In this document: in pieces, positions 45,413 to 55,432 of the stretch
Layout of the letters: each line of letters opens with the position of its first letter
Position numbering within the stretch: the stretch's first letter is position 1
Assembly (NCBI GenBank): GCA_963832365.1
Contig: CAWHUL010000011.1
Coordinates: forward strand, 210,438 to 274,437
Source of the DNA: CAWBRT01 sp963832365
GTDB taxonomy: Bacteria > Acidobacteriota > Terriglobia > Terriglobales > Acidobacteriaceae
Direction of reading: 5' to 3'
DNA: 64,000 nt
Position numbers and translations under genes: made by a program
The notes under the pieces: generated by a model
What the model was told of the DNA's origin: nothing
Databases searched by the model: none
What the model saw: only the letters and a program-made list of their open reading frames with translations

Positions 45413-46342
45413 ATGATTCGCGTTAAAAGGGGTTTCGGTATCGTCGCCATTTTTCTCGTTGTTCTCGGAATCCTTCATTCGCAGGCCGCCGCGCAGTTGG
45501 TAAGAAAAAAGGTCCCGCAGAGTTCTGCAGCAGAGGCGAACACCGTCGCGCCGCAGACGAACTCGATGACTGTCTGGCAAGCACGACGAGCAGTTGTCAT
45601 GGGGCTCAAAACCGCAATCATACAGTTTAAAGGGACCAATATTTCCAACATCAGGGTCACCGAGAACTTCGTCGAGTTCAATATCGACGAAGCCACTATT
45701 TTTGGGAAATTTGGGGCGTGCTGGTCGACGGGTAAAACGCAGATTGATCTCAGAACACTTGGAACTTTCACGACCGAGCCATCGAAGAGTAGGGGAGGGA
45801 GCACTATCTCTTATTTGTACATGGACGGGAAGGATCTTTCTTCGACCGTGTTGAATATGAAAGGGTTTGGCGGAATTTGTGGGAAGCACCTGAATATTCT
45901 TGGAATCTTTGCGTTTGATACTGCTGAAAAGGCCCACACATTCGTCGAGGGAATGAACCGCCTGAGCTACATCGCACGCGTCGGAGGTGAGGCACAGCAA
46001 GACCTCGAATGGAAGGTCTTGCAGCAAAAGATCGCGGCGTGGCGGGTGCTTTCACCGAAACCACCGCTTCCTGAAGAGGTGCGGCAACAGCGCGTGCTGG
46101 CCGAGAGCGCCTTTCGGGAGAAGAATCTAGACTCGGCCATCGAACACTACGAAAATGGGCTGGACATCGATCCCGTGTGGCCCGAGGGCCATTTCAACGC
46201 CGCTCTGCTTTACGCGGAGCTGAACAAGTACTCGGACGCTATCTGGCATATGCGCGCCTACGTCGAGCTGGTTCCTGACAGCTCCGACAGCCAAGCGGCC
46301 CGCGATCAGATTTTGATCTGGCAGGACAAGATGAAGCAATAG
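45413..46342 (+). CDS. Secreted WQAR-domain plus TPR-module protein (paralog 2)
   Basis: Protein of 309 residues with a signal peptide (GIVAIFLVVLGILHSQAAA). It follows paralog 1 by 40 bases and has the same layout: MTVWQARRAVVMGLKTAIIQ, a beta-rich domain with ARTLGTF-like IDLRTLGTF, FDTAEKAHTFVEGMNRLSYI, and the C-terminal module KIAAWRVLSPKPPLPEEVRQ, LDSAIEHYENGLDIDPVWPE and DSSDSQAARDQILIWQDKMK. The N-terminal domain resembles small PH-like folds, but this is a guess. Confidence 0.75.
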   Translation: MIRVKRGFGIVAIFLVVLGILHSQAAAQLVRKKVPQSSAAEANTVAPQTNSMTVWQARRAVVMGLKTAIIQFKGTNISNIRVTENFVEFNIDEATIFGKFGACWSTGKTQIDLRTLGTFTTEPSKSRGGSTISYLYMDGKDLSSTVLNMKGFGGICGKHLNILGIFAFDTAEKAHTFVEGMNRLSYIARVGGEAQQDLEWKVLQQKIAAWRVLSPKPPLPEEVRQQRVLAESAFREKNLDSAIEHYENGLDIDPVWPEGHFNAALLYAELNKYSDAIWHMRAYVELVPDSSDSQAARDQILIWQDKMKQ

Positions 46343-46398
46343 TGGTAGCGGAATGAAGCCGAGGGGCGGGTCCCGACTGGATCGGACATGCAATCCCC

Positions 46399-46446
46399 CC
46401 GCGATCAGATGGTGATATGGGAAGCCGAGTTCGCGAAGACCAAGTG
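46399..46446 (+). pseudogene. C-terminal scrap of a further TPR-module paralog
   Basis: The frame reads RDQMVIWEAEFAKTK and a stop, which matches the end of the shared module (ARDQMLIWQ...). No start or body is present, so this is a leftover from duplication or deletion. Confidence 0.55.
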
Positions 46447-46494
46447 ACTTGACTACAGATGCGCGTACCCAATAGAGCGCTTTGGAGGAAGCCC

Positions 46495-48573
46495 ATGAAA
46501 AGGATATTGCTTATCACACTGTTTGCGGTCGCGATCGGTTCGCTTGCCGCACTGGCGCAAGGAGGATTTGCAAATAGAACGCAGTGTTACATTAACGGAC
46601 AATTTGTCACCGTTGTGGGAAACTGTCCGGCGACGAGCAGCAGTGGGAGCGGCTCCTCGGGCGTCAATTCCAATATGAGCAGCGGGTTCTATAACCTCGG
46701 TTATGCATTCGGTCGGTGGCTGTTCAGTTCGGGTTCGAATTCGAATCCGCAGGCTGATTTGCAGAAACAGCAGATGATGGAGGAGCTGCGCCGCCGTGAG
46801 CAGGAAGCCGCACGCCAGCATCGTGAGGAAGAGGCGCGCCGGCTGGCCGCAATGTACAACCGCTTGGCGGCAACCTTGAAGCTGAGCGGCTTGCCCTACC
46901 TGCAACTGAAGGAAATAGCGAGTAAGGGCCCTGGTCTGACGCTGAAGCTTGGCGACGCCTCTCAAGGATATGGGATTCCGGGACTGCCCGGCATATACAC
47001 TGGCGGCCCCGGCCCCGGTTCAGGCATGACGCCACGGAACGAATCGAAACTGCAACTGAAGACCGGAGATAGCGCCGACGCGAACCACGTCGGCAATCCG
47101 AATCTCCCCGGGTTGGCGCTCAACGATGGCGAGCAAGCTTACGGCATACCTGGACTTCCGGGAATTTACACTGGCGGCCCCGGTTCCGGATCGGGGATGG
47201 CACCAAAAGGCGAGCCGGGATTAAAGATGAAAACCGGCGATAGCAGCGCCGCGCCAGCCGCGCAGGCTGGCATATTCGATCCCAGCAAAATGACGCCGCA
47301 GCAGTTGGCGGACGTGGCCGAGATGGTCAGCAAACTTCCGCCTGATGAACAACAACGCCTGATGACCGCGGCGCGAAACGGCGCTGGGCGGCCTCAGCAA
47401 GCAGTCATGTCACCTGCCGGAAGTCCCGCCCCGCCGAACGCCGCATCGCCGCCGGGCTCATCCCCGGTGCTGTCGCCGCAGACGGCAGCACAACCCGTGG
47501 CTTCGCTGCAACAGCAAGCAAATGCTTCTCAGGCCGCCGCGGCAGCGACAGTGCCGGAAGATGTGTCGATGAAAGCGCGGGCCGGGTTTGACACGCCGCT
47601 CGCTGGCTCAGCCACTCGGCAAGCACCAGTGGCATCCTCTCCCCAGGGCACTGCCCGTGGCGATCAACAACTCCCCGGCAGTACTGTCGCAAGCGGTTCT
47701 GTCCCGGGCGCATCTGGCGGACCTTCCGCTATGCCAACGATGGTTAATTCGCCTTCGCTGTCCGCAGGAACGGAAGGATCTCCGCAGCCACCTGCCAGAG
47801 GGAAGATTGATGTGCCCGTGCCGCGCCCGGAAGGGTGGATTGCAACCGCAAACAAAGGAAATCGAACGTTAGCGTTTGTGGCAACCCGAACAGAGGCGAA
47901 GGTCGGATGCAACTCCGCCGAGCAAGTGGGAAAACTCGAACAATTACGGGTGCTGGGACAGCAACTGGCACGGACGGAAAAGCTGATCAACGACATCGAC
48001 CGGCAAACACCCGAACGATTTGATGAATTCAAGAGACTCGATGAACAGTTGCGCAACGACAAGAAACAATTCATCGATAAATCGATCAGCAGTCTGGCAA
48101 GTTCGACCTTTGCCATGCACAACGAATTGCATCGGGGAACCTTGCAGAGCACGGCGGAGGGAGTTGAAATTCTGAAGAAGTGGAAGGCGACGACCTCGGA
48201 TTGGAACGACAGGCTGGAAAACTTGAAAAGACTTCGTTCCGTGCATGGCTCCGAGAACATTCAAGGCCTGTTGGAGCTGTCGTCCGACATGGCGGAGCAG
48301 ATGAAAGACATCGAGGGGCTTCCGGGGGCAGAGTATCTAAGAGACATCTTTAAGAGCGTCGGAATGGCTAAGAAAGTAAAAGATGTCACCGACGTGGCGC
48401 TCGGGTTTGGGAAACTTGAGATGCTTTCCGACTATCGTGTGAACGCGGCGGCTGAACGGGCAGAAGCAGATCTCAAGGCGCGTGCCGTGCTACTGCCGTT
48501 ACAACGCAGGCTCTCGGACAAGATCGACTCGGCGCAACGGGATCCGGTACTGGCCAGAACGTCGTGCCCGTGA
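46495..48573 (+). CDS. Large secreted protein with PGLPGIYTGGPG repeats
   Basis: Protein of 692 residues from the ATG at 46495, with signal peptide ILLITLFAVAIGSLAALAQ. Residues 20-110 are Ser/Gly rich and then charged (QQQMMEELRRREQEAARQH). Two collagen-like units follow (YGIPGLPGIYTGGPGPGSGM and YGIPGLPGIYTGGPGSGSGM) about 60 residues apart. A long Ala/Pro/Ser linker leads to a helical C-terminal third with coiled-coil character (ARTEKLINDIDRQTPERFDE). It has no TPR module. It may be a cell-surface or matrix protein; no family recognised. Confidence 0.7.
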   Translation: MKRILLITLFAVAIGSLAALAQGGFANRTQCYINGQFVTVVGNCPATSSSGSGSSGVNSNMSSGFYNLGYAFGRWLFSSGSNSNPQADLQKQQMMEELRRREQEAARQHREEEARRLAAMYNRLAATLKLSGLPYLQLKEIASKGPGLTLKLGDASQGYGIPGLPGIYTGGPGPGSGMTPRNESKLQLKTGDSADANHVGNPNLPGLALNDGEQAYGIPGLPGIYTGGPGSGSGMAPKGEPGLKMKTGDSSAAPAAQAGIFDPSKMTPQQLADVAEMVSKLPPDEQQRLMTAARNGAGRPQQAVMSPAGSPAPPNAASPPGSSPVLSPQTAAQPVASLQQQANASQAAAAATVPEDVSMKARAGFDTPLAGSATRQAPVASSPQGTARGDQQLPGSTVASGSVPGASGGPSAMPTMVNSPSLSAGTEGSPQPPARGKIDVPVPRPEGWIATANKGNRTLAFVATRTEAKVGCNSAEQVGKLEQLRVLGQQLARTEKLINDIDRQTPERFDEFKRLDEQLRNDKKQFIDKSISSLASSTFAMHNELHRGTLQSTAEGVEILKKWKATTSDWNDRLENLKRLRSVHGSENIQGLLELSSDMAEQMKDIEGLPGAEYLRDIFKSVGMAKKVKDVTDVALGFGKLEMLSDYRVNAAAERAEADLKARAVLLPLQRRLSDKIDSAQRDPVLARTSCP

Positions 48574-48692
48574 GGACAAGCGGCGGTGGCAAGGCGCACG
48601 CCGATGGCAGCAAGCAAGCTCGCCACGGAGTATCAGTTTAATTCTCTGCGTATCCGGGTGAAGCCGTGCAGCAGCGGTAATGATGGAGAATC

Positions 48693-49044
48693 ATGAGCAG
48701 AAAGAATGTGTTGTTCGCGCTGGTCGTTGCGCTGGTGATCGCAACGGCCACCCCACTCCACGCCGCTAAGAAGAAGTCTGAAGAAGGCGACAGCAAAATG
48801 GCCGCTCCAGCTCCTCAAGGAGAAAAACATTGATTCCGCGATCGAACATTTTGAGAGTGGACTGGAGCTTCAGCCGATGTGGCCGGCGGGCTGGTTCAAC
48901 CTGGCGATCATTTATGCCGAGCAGAACAACTATGCCGAAGCCACTGATCGCATGAAGCACTATCTCGAACTGCTTCCCGATGCCCCAGACGCCAAAGATG
49001 CGCGCGAGCAAATGATCATTTGGGAAGACAAGGCGAAACGCTGA
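48693..49044 (+). pseudogene. Remnant paralog: signal peptide joined out of frame to the TPR module
   Basis: An N-terminal part (MSRKNVLFALVVALVIATAT) runs to a stop at 48831-48833. From about 48815, in another frame, the shared module appears (LLKEKNIDSAIEHFESGLEL, MWPAGWFNLAIIYAEQNNYA, LPDAPDAKDAREQMIIWEDK). The start closely resembles the next gene (MSRKNIWCALV). It is a paralog 4 copy that lost its middle by deletion. Confidence 0.8.
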
Positions 49045-49072
49045 ACTGCTTTCAACGACGATGGAGAATCAA

Positions 49073-50752
49073 ATGAGCAGAAAGAATATATGGTGCGCGC
49101 TGGTTACGTTGCTAATGATCGGAATTGCCGTTGCAGTCGGACCGCCGGCCCAGGCTCAAGGGGGCAATGCCGCGCCACAGACAGATACAAGTGGGCAGGC
49201 GGCAACAGCCGGTTCGCAAACACCTTCACCACAGCCAGGCTCGATAGGAGTCGGTTTTAAAGCCGCGAGCACAGAGGGTCAGGGTATCAAGCTCATCGAA
49301 ATCCTCAAGAACGGTCCCGCCGATAAAGCAGGCCTGAAGTTCGGTGATGTGATTATTGCCGCCAATAATACCCCGGTGGGAAAGCCCGAGGAGCTGCAAA
49401 GAATCATCAACTCGTTCAAACCTGGTACGACGATCACCGTCACCTACCTGCGCAAGGGAGAAAAGAAGCAATCGGCCGTTACTGTGCTCGAGCGCAACAA
49501 GGTCATCAACAAAGATACGGTTGGACTGGATGCGGACGCTTTTCGAGTTTTCGCCGAGCAAGGCGACGCTGACGCGCAGCTTAGCTTAGGAGTGCTGTAC
49601 GCCAACGGCAAAGGTGTCCCACAGGATAACGCTCAGGCTGCTTCCTGGTACCGTAAGGCGGCGGACCAAGGCAATGCTGGCGCGCAGCTCCAGTTAGGCG
49701 TGCTGTACGTCCGCGGCACAGGCGTGCCGCAAGACTACGCCCAGGCTGCGTCTTGGTACCGCAAGGCGGCAGACCAAGGCAATACGTACGCACAGTTTAA
49801 TTTAGGCGTGCTGTACGCCAATGGCGAGGGAGTGCAACGGGACCACGCTCAGACCGCTTCTTGGTACCGTAAGTCGGCGGATCAGGGCAATGCTGACGCG
49901 CAGCTTAATCTAGGCGCGCTGTACTTCGTGGGCGAGGGTGTGCCAAGGGACTATGTTCAAGCTGCGTCCTGGTACCGCAAGGCGGCAGATCAGGGTAACC
50001 CCGCCGCACAGAACGATCTCGGCTGGATGTACGAAAACGGCCGGGGCGTACCACAGAACTACGCCGAAGCGGTACGCTGGTATCGTAAGGCTGCGGATCA
50101 GGGAACCCCTAGCTCACAATACAACCTCGGCATAATGTACCGGGATGCAAAAGGCGTGCCGCAGGATTATGCCGAAGCAATGCGCTGGTTTCGAAAGGCG
50201 GCGGATCAGGGTAACGCGCTCGGCCAGGTCAATCTTGGCGCGCTGTACGAGAAGGGCTGGGGCGTACGCCAAGATTTTGCTCAGGCGATTACCTGGTACC
50301 GCAAGGCTGCCGAACAGGGCTACACCGATGCGCAAAAAGCCCTTGTCGTTGTTTACAGGCATGGGATGAAGGGCGTGCCCAAGGAGGAAAGCCAAGCCGC
50401 GTACTGGGAGACGAAGATTTTCGATCAGTTTCGGCAACACGCCGCAGCTTGGCGCGCCATGAGCTCTCGGCCTTCGCTGCCGGAAGGAGCGGTCAAGGAA
50501 CGCATACTAGCGGAGAATGCTGTCCAGGAGAAAAACTTCGAGAGCGCTGTTCAGCATTACCGGAACGGGCTGGCAGCATTCGATACTTGGCCGGAGGGCT
50601 GGTTCAATCTGGCACTTATTAGTGGCGAGTTGAAACACTACGCAGACGCTGCCGATGGCATGAAGCACTATCTCGAACTGGTTCCCGACGCACCAGACGC
50701 CAAAGACGCTCGCATGCAAATGATCATCTGGGAGGATAAGGCAAAGCATTGA
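49073..50752 (+). CDS. Secreted PDZ - Sel1 repeats - TPR-module protein (paralog 4)
   Basis: Protein of 559 residues from the ATG at 49073 (signal peptide LVTLLMIGIAVAVGPPAQA). Residues 60-140 are a PDZ domain (GIKLIEILKNGPADKAGLKF and GDVIIAANNTPVGKPEELQR). Residues 160-430 hold about eight Sel1 repeats, each ending ASWYRKAADQGN or close to it. The end carries the shared module (FRQHAAAWRAMSSRPSLPEG, VQEKNFESAVQHYRNGLAAF, ARMQMIIWEDK). PDZ and Sel1 point to peptide binding in the periplasm. The gene order suggests repeated exchange of front domains around one module. Confidence 0.85.
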   Translation: MSRKNIWCALVTLLMIGIAVAVGPPAQAQGGNAAPQTDTSGQAATAGSQTPSPQPGSIGVGFKAASTEGQGIKLIEILKNGPADKAGLKFGDVIIAANNTPVGKPEELQRIINSFKPGTTITVTYLRKGEKKQSAVTVLERNKVINKDTVGLDADAFRVFAEQGDADAQLSLGVLYANGKGVPQDNAQAASWYRKAADQGNAGAQLQLGVLYVRGTGVPQDYAQAASWYRKAADQGNTYAQFNLGVLYANGEGVQRDHAQTASWYRKSADQGNADAQLNLGALYFVGEGVPRDYVQAASWYRKAADQGNPAAQNDLGWMYENGRGVPQNYAEAVRWYRKAADQGTPSSQYNLGIMYRDAKGVPQDYAEAMRWFRKAADQGNALGQVNLGALYEKGWGVRQDFAQAITWYRKAAEQGYTDAQKALVVVYRHGMKGVPKEESQAAYWETKIFDQFRQHAAAWRAMSSRPSLPEGAVKERILAENAVQEKNFESAVQHYRNGLAAFDTWPEGWFNLALISGELKHYADAADGMKHYLELVPDAPDAKDARMQMIIWEDKAKH

Positions 50753-50801
50753 AAGTAATCATTCAAATCCTCTGGCGAGGCGCAAACAAAGTGCCAAGCC
50801 A

Positions 50802-51569
50802 TCATTCTCCGGAACGGCGTACACACAACGCGGTTAAGGCGTAGCTGCCGGTGGCGAGTGCATAAGGGCGCCGCCGCCCAGTGCTGAAGCAGAAGAACCA
50901 AGCGTCCACCAACCCGTGATCTTGACTGGTGCTACTGCTCCAAATGCATGGATACGAAAGCTTGATGCCGCGCTTAATATGGTAGTGAATGCTTTCGCCT
51001 AGGCTTTCCAAAACAGAATCTTGTGTCGGATCGTATATCGCAGCCAGCTCGTCAATCGTCGGCAGCCGCCAACCAGAATAGCCGCCAAGGCGCAGATTTT
51101 GGCAGTAAGTTTTCGCCTGGTTCCAATCCACGTGCCCGCTGTCCTGCCTTATCCACGTCAATTTGTCTTGCCAAATGATGAGTTGATCGCGGGCCCCTTC
51201 AGCATCTGGGGCATCGGGAACCAGTTCGAGGTAGGCCCGCATGTGCCAAACAGCTTTGTTGTAGTCTTCCAGCTCGGCGTACAGCAAAGCGGCATTAAAT
51301 TGGCCTTCCGGCCACAGCGGATTCATCTTCAACCCAGCCTCGTAGTGGTCGACAGCGGAACTGAGCTGCTTCTCGCGGAAGGCATTCTCTGCCAGCACTC
51401 GCTCCCGTCTTACATTTTCGGACAGCGCGGGCTTCACCGGAAGCGCCCGCCAGGCCGCCGCTTTCTGCTGGAAATCAGTCCATGCGGCGGTGTCCTGCGC
51501 ACGCAGCGGACAAACCGCGGCGAAGAGAATCATCGCCAGTATAAAGCTAACGCCCTCCATTTGTTGCAA
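50802..51569 (-). CDS. Secreted TPR-module plus DUF1566 protein (paralog 5)
   Basis: Protein of 255 residues with a signal peptide (FILAMILFAAVCPLRAQ). The shared module comes first (FQQKAAAWRALPVKPALSEN, VDHYEAGLKMNPLWPEGQFN, AYLELVPDAPDAEGARDQLI), and then DUF1566/Lcl_C: WNQAKTYCQNLRLGGYSGWR, LPTIDELAAIYDP and WSSSTSQ. This is the reverse order of the other paralogs. It faces paralog 4 tail to tail, 50 bases apart. Confidence 0.8.
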   Translation of the reverse strand: MQQMEGVSFILAMILFAAVCPLRAQDTAAWTDFQQKAAAWRALPVKPALSENVRRERVLAENAFREKQLSSAVDHYEAGLKMNPLWPEGQFNAALLYAELEDYNKAVWHMRAYLELVPDAPDAEGARDQLIIWQDKLTWIRQDSGHVDWNQAKTYCQNLRLGGYSGWRLPTIDELAAIYDPTQDSVLESLGESIHYHIKRGIKLSYPCIWSSSTSQDHGLVDAWFFCFSTGRRRPYALATGSYALTALCVRRSGE

Positions 51570-51608
51570 CTCATGTCGGTCTCCTTACATAAACTTCGCA
51601 AGGCAAAG

Positions 51609-52403
51609 TCAAAGAAGCGAATGACCAAAGCGCCGAGCATCATTCTCCGGAACGGCGCACACAAAGCGCCCTGTTGTAGATGCTGCCGACGAAGGAGGGA
51701 GCGATGCTTCCCATTGGCGAAGTAGAAGAGAAATATCCGCCCTGTTGCTCCAAACCCAGTCTTTAGAGATGATATTGATGCCGCCCTTGATGTGCATGCC
51801 GTTGACGTTCTGCGTCCGGTCGAAGATTCCGGCAAGCTCGTCAATTGTTGGCAGCCGCCAGCCCGAATAGCCGCCAAGACTCAGACTCTGGCAGTAACCG
51901 GTTGCCTCGTTCCAATCCACAGCGCTCCCGTTGTCCTGTCTGGGCCACATCAGCTTGGTTGCCGGTTCCTGAAGACCACCGTCTCCTGCAGCTTCAATTT
52001 GTACTGTGAAACGTAGCTCTGTTCGCGGGCTTCCTTCGCATCTGGAGCATCGGGAACAAGTTCGACGTAGGCCCGCATATGCCAGATGGCCTTGTCGTAT
52101 TCTCCCAGCTCGGCATAAAGCAGCGCAGCGTTGAAGTGACCTTCCGGCCATACAGGATTGATTTTCAACCCAGACTCGTAGTGGTCAGCGGCGGCGGCAA
52201 GCCGCTTCTCCTTGACCGCAATCTCTGCCCGCACTCTCGCCGTACATCTTTAGTGAGCGAGGCTTGACTGGAAGCGGCCGCCATGCCGCGGCTTTCTGCT
52301 GGAAATCCGTCCACGCGGTATCCTGCGCCTTCACCGGACATATCGCTGAGAAAAGAATTAACACCGGCACGGATGCGCATGCGGCCCATCTTCTGTAACT
52401 CAT
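51609..52403 (-). pseudogene. TPR-module plus DUF1566 paralog, two frameshifts (paralog 6)
   Basis: Begins MSYRRWAACASVPVLILFSA with ICPVKAQ (signal peptide) and FQQKAAAWRPLPVKP, then shifts frame near 52245 into IAVKEKRLAAAADHYESGLK and PVWPEGHFNAALLYAELGEY. It shifts again near 51970 into KLMWPRQDNGSAVDWNEATG and GGYSGWRLPTIDELAGIFDR. The layout matches paralog 5, so this is a duplicated copy in decay. Confidence 0.8.
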
Positions 52404-52471
52404 CTCGGTGTTCTTCCTATTTAAACTCGCAATCTAAGGTGTCCCAACCTCAACATTTCTGCCGCCGCCGT

Positions 52472-53405
52472 CTATTTTGCTGGCGCCATTGCCTGCTGCT
52501 TGGCCTTGCCTTGCCAGAGAAGCATCTGATCGCGGGCGTCTTGAGCATCCGGCGCATTGGGCAAGAGTTCCAGATAACAGCGCATGTGCCAAGCGGCGTC
52601 TTCGTAGGCTTTCATTTCGGCATCGAGTAACGCGGCGTTGAAATGACCCTCTGGCCACAACGGATTGATCTCCAGCCCCGCCTCATACTCCGCGGCGGCG
52701 GCGGCGAACTGCTTCTGGTTCAAAGCATCCTCGGCCACCAGACGGTGCTGCTTGACGTCGTCCGAAATCGGGGGGTTTGCTGGGGAGCGCGCGCCACGTA
52801 GCGGCACGCTCATGAAATTCTGCCCAAAAGAGGGCTTTTGTGTCTTTGTCTGCGAAACAAACGGGAGACGGGCCGCGAGAGGCATCGTAAGCGCGAGCAG
52901 AGAGTCGCAATGAGTTGATAGCGTTGGCGAAGGCTAGGGCTGCTTTTTCGTCTTGTAACCACCAGAGTAACCCGAGAATACCGGCGTTGGACCGGTTTTC
53001 CTTTGCGAAAGGACTTCTGCCGTCGATTTCTATGTATGATATCCGCGGGTCAGCATTCCAGATTTTGTGTGTGGCCTCTCCGAGAATCTTGAGATCAACC
53101 GTGTAGAGACCCGGGGGAAAGAGTTTCTTGGGAACGGCGTAGACCATGTCGGCGTTGGGTCCGTCGTGGTTGGGAGCGGCCTGGAACTCAAGTCCCCTAA
53201 ATTGAACGCAATGCCGGTGGGCGTCGAATTCAACCGGCCCCAGTAGCCTGTCAATACCCGTTGCAGTTTCGCCACAACCGTTCCTCTCGCCTGGCAGACG
53301 GACATCGCCGGAGTTGCGGGTCCCTGGGCAAGAACTGCCGGAGCGTAGCCGCTGCCGCAAGAAACAGCAGGATGAATTGACCAGCGATATCCCTAAACGT
53401 GTCAT
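52472..53405 (-). pseudogene. WQAR-domain plus TPR-module paralog, several frameshifts (paralog 7)
   Basis: Starts near 53405 (MTRLGISLVN). The signal peptide core FILLFLAAAATL and the segment PAVLAQGPATPAMSVCQARG lie in two further frames, and the beta-rich domain (YAVPKKLFPPGLYTVDLKIL) and WAEFHERAATWRALPSKPP are back in the first frame. A last shift near 52800 leads to the shared module (LVAEDALNQKQFAAAAAEYE, PLWPEGHFNAALLDAEMKAY, AQDARDQMLLWQGKAKQQAM). At least three indels are needed. Confidence 0.75.
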
Positions 53406-54344
53406 GCGGTTCCCCCGTGCTGAAGGCGGATACTGGATTGTCCGTCCCTCACTTCTTCCTCTTAGACCAGGCGTTTGGGGTTGGTCTTGCATGCTCTCGC
53501 GAGCTTTCTCAGTGGCCTTGTCTTGCCAGATCACGATCTGGTCTCGTGCAGATGGCGCGTCGGGCGAATCGGGCACCAGTTCCAAATACGCGCGCATGTG
53601 CTCGACTGCTTCGCTGTAGAACTTCAATTCAGCCGCCATCAAAGCGGCGTTGAAACGGCCTTCGGGCCATACGGGATAGAGTTCCACGCCGTTTTCGTAG
53701 TGATACAGGGCCTTTCCGAGTTTCCCCTCTTTGAATGCGGTCTCGGCGAGCAACCGTTGTGCCCGGACCTCTTCCGGAAGCGGAGGTTTTGGCGAAAGCG
53801 CTCGCCATGCTGCCGCTGCCTGGGGGAGATTGCGCAGGGCGAGGCCTTGCTCGCCAGCCATGTTCCGCAAATGGTTGATGGCCTTCGCAACCGACTCGGC
53901 GGGCTCCTGGCATTGCCATGCCAGGTGGTTGACGGAAAATCTTTTCCGGCCTCGTCTTTTAGCTATACACTCCCCCAAGACCGCGTTTTGCGGAAACCTC
54001 GGCAGGCTCTTCATATCCACCTTGTAATGCTGGAAATCTTTGCCCCATCGCGATCTGGCGCCTAATTCAAAGTTGTCAAAGCTGAACCTGAAACTGCCGG
54101 GATCGCCGACGATGCCCAAAGGACAGGTCTGGAACCCAGTTACAACCATCTTGCGTGCCTGCCAGAGAGTCATCCGGCCAAAATCCTGGTTGACCTCGCC
54201 AGCGGATTGTTCCGCCTCCGGCGTGGCGCTAGCCCTTGCTGGCTTGCTTGGTCTTTCTGTAGCAGCGGCGCTGTGTGCGTGAGGAGTCCCAAACACAAGC
54301 AGGAAAATAATGATGGTGGCGACAATTCTGATCGTGTGAATCAT
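53406..54344 (-). CDS. WQAR-domain plus TPR-module paralog 8, stop codon lost
   Basis: Starts at the ATG at 54344 (signal peptide TIRIVATIIIFLLVFGTPHA). MTLWQARKMVVTGFQTCPLG and ESVAKAINHLRNMAG are the N-terminal domain; AAAAWRALSPKPPLPEEVRA, LGKALYHYENGVELYPVWPE and SPDAPSARDQIVIWQDKATE the shared module. No stop follows: the frame runs through into paralog 7 and ends only at 52683. A single indel near the 3' end would explain this, or the two genes are now fused. Confidence 0.65.
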
Positions 54345-54869
54345 AGACCCCCTTGTCGGACTGGCGCGGTCGCTTGACCACACTGGTCGAAATAATCAAG
54401 ACGGCTTACAGGAGCAAGTAATCAGCTCGGATTTTGTGTTGCGCTGCCGCCGCTGTCAAGCTTCAAAGAGGATTCCCGCATCCAAAACGAGATTTACGAC
54501 CACACTTCTGCAGACGGGTTCAGGAGTGGCGGGGTGTGCCGCTTGACCGTCTTGCTCCCGGCGGCCCTTCGCCAAGCCGGGTCAAGAAGTCCACTTCTGG
54601 GGAGGTAGCCTGGGTCAGTTGACGAATCACCGGGCAATCCAGATGTAACCGGATTGGGGAAGAGTTGTCGACAAATTACCCAGAAGCTGGTCTGTTTCTT
54701 CTCCACAGCCAATTTGTGGCCCAACCAAGTACAGAACGACAGCATGCAGGCTGACGCCAGTTTGCCGCGTAGGCTCCTACGGGACTTCCGGGAAGCCTTC
54801 CTCTTCACCCGCCGCCGAACTGGCAACTCCTGTCCCTGTCTGGAATAGCGCCTCAGGAACGCCTGGCAT
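54345..54869. other. Gap beyond the paralog array
   Basis: No supported gene. Open frames on both strands lack motifs. It must contain the promoter of paralog 8. Confidence 0.4.
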
Positions 54870-55192
54870 GACTGGCCTGGACAGTAATTGGCATGGGGCT
54901 GGGGCCTGGGGCGCGGCGTGTGCTGTGAAAGTACTCGATGCGAATAGCATCGCCGACCTTCAGGTCAGAGGCAGTACGAATGACAGCCGTGACTTTTGCC
55001 TCAGCGAGGACCTTCTACCCATCTCGCTTCTCTTTTGTCTTCACCGACAGGATCTTGATTTGCAGATGCTCTGGGAGCCTCATCCTGTATGCTCTTATAA
55101 GTGCTTGGCGGCAACTCACCAAAAGCAGCCGTAGTGCTGGCGATGATCAGAATGAGCGCGCAGCAAAACATTCTGGCAGAACGTGTCTTCAT
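54870..55192 (-). pseudogene. Small exported protein, frameshift and stop
   Basis: Starts at the ATG at 55192 (MKTRSARMFCCALILIIAST, TAAFGELPPSTYK), a signal peptide. The expected continuation RLPEHLQIKILSVKTKEKRD is in another frame, then a TAG, then KVLAEAKVTAVIRTASDLKV and GDAIRIEYFHSTRR in that frame. It would have been a periplasmic beta-rich protein of about 105 residues. The double lesion makes it a pseudogene. Confidence 0.6.
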
Positions 55193-55432
55193 TTTGACTC
55201 CCATCCGAGGGTCGACGAAACTGGGCCGCGATTGTATCAAAGAGAACCGTACGACCACCCGGAAGTAAGTCAGTAGTTGGTTTGTACCTGGGCGTGCCAA
55301 TCTCACTTGCGACGCGGTCTCGAAGTCTGCCTCGGGGACAATCTACAACTCGAGCCCACGTTGTCGTTGACGGCACACCGAGAAGCCTTCGTTCGCTGCC
55401 GAGATACCGCTCCGGTTCCTTTCCTAGCTAGT

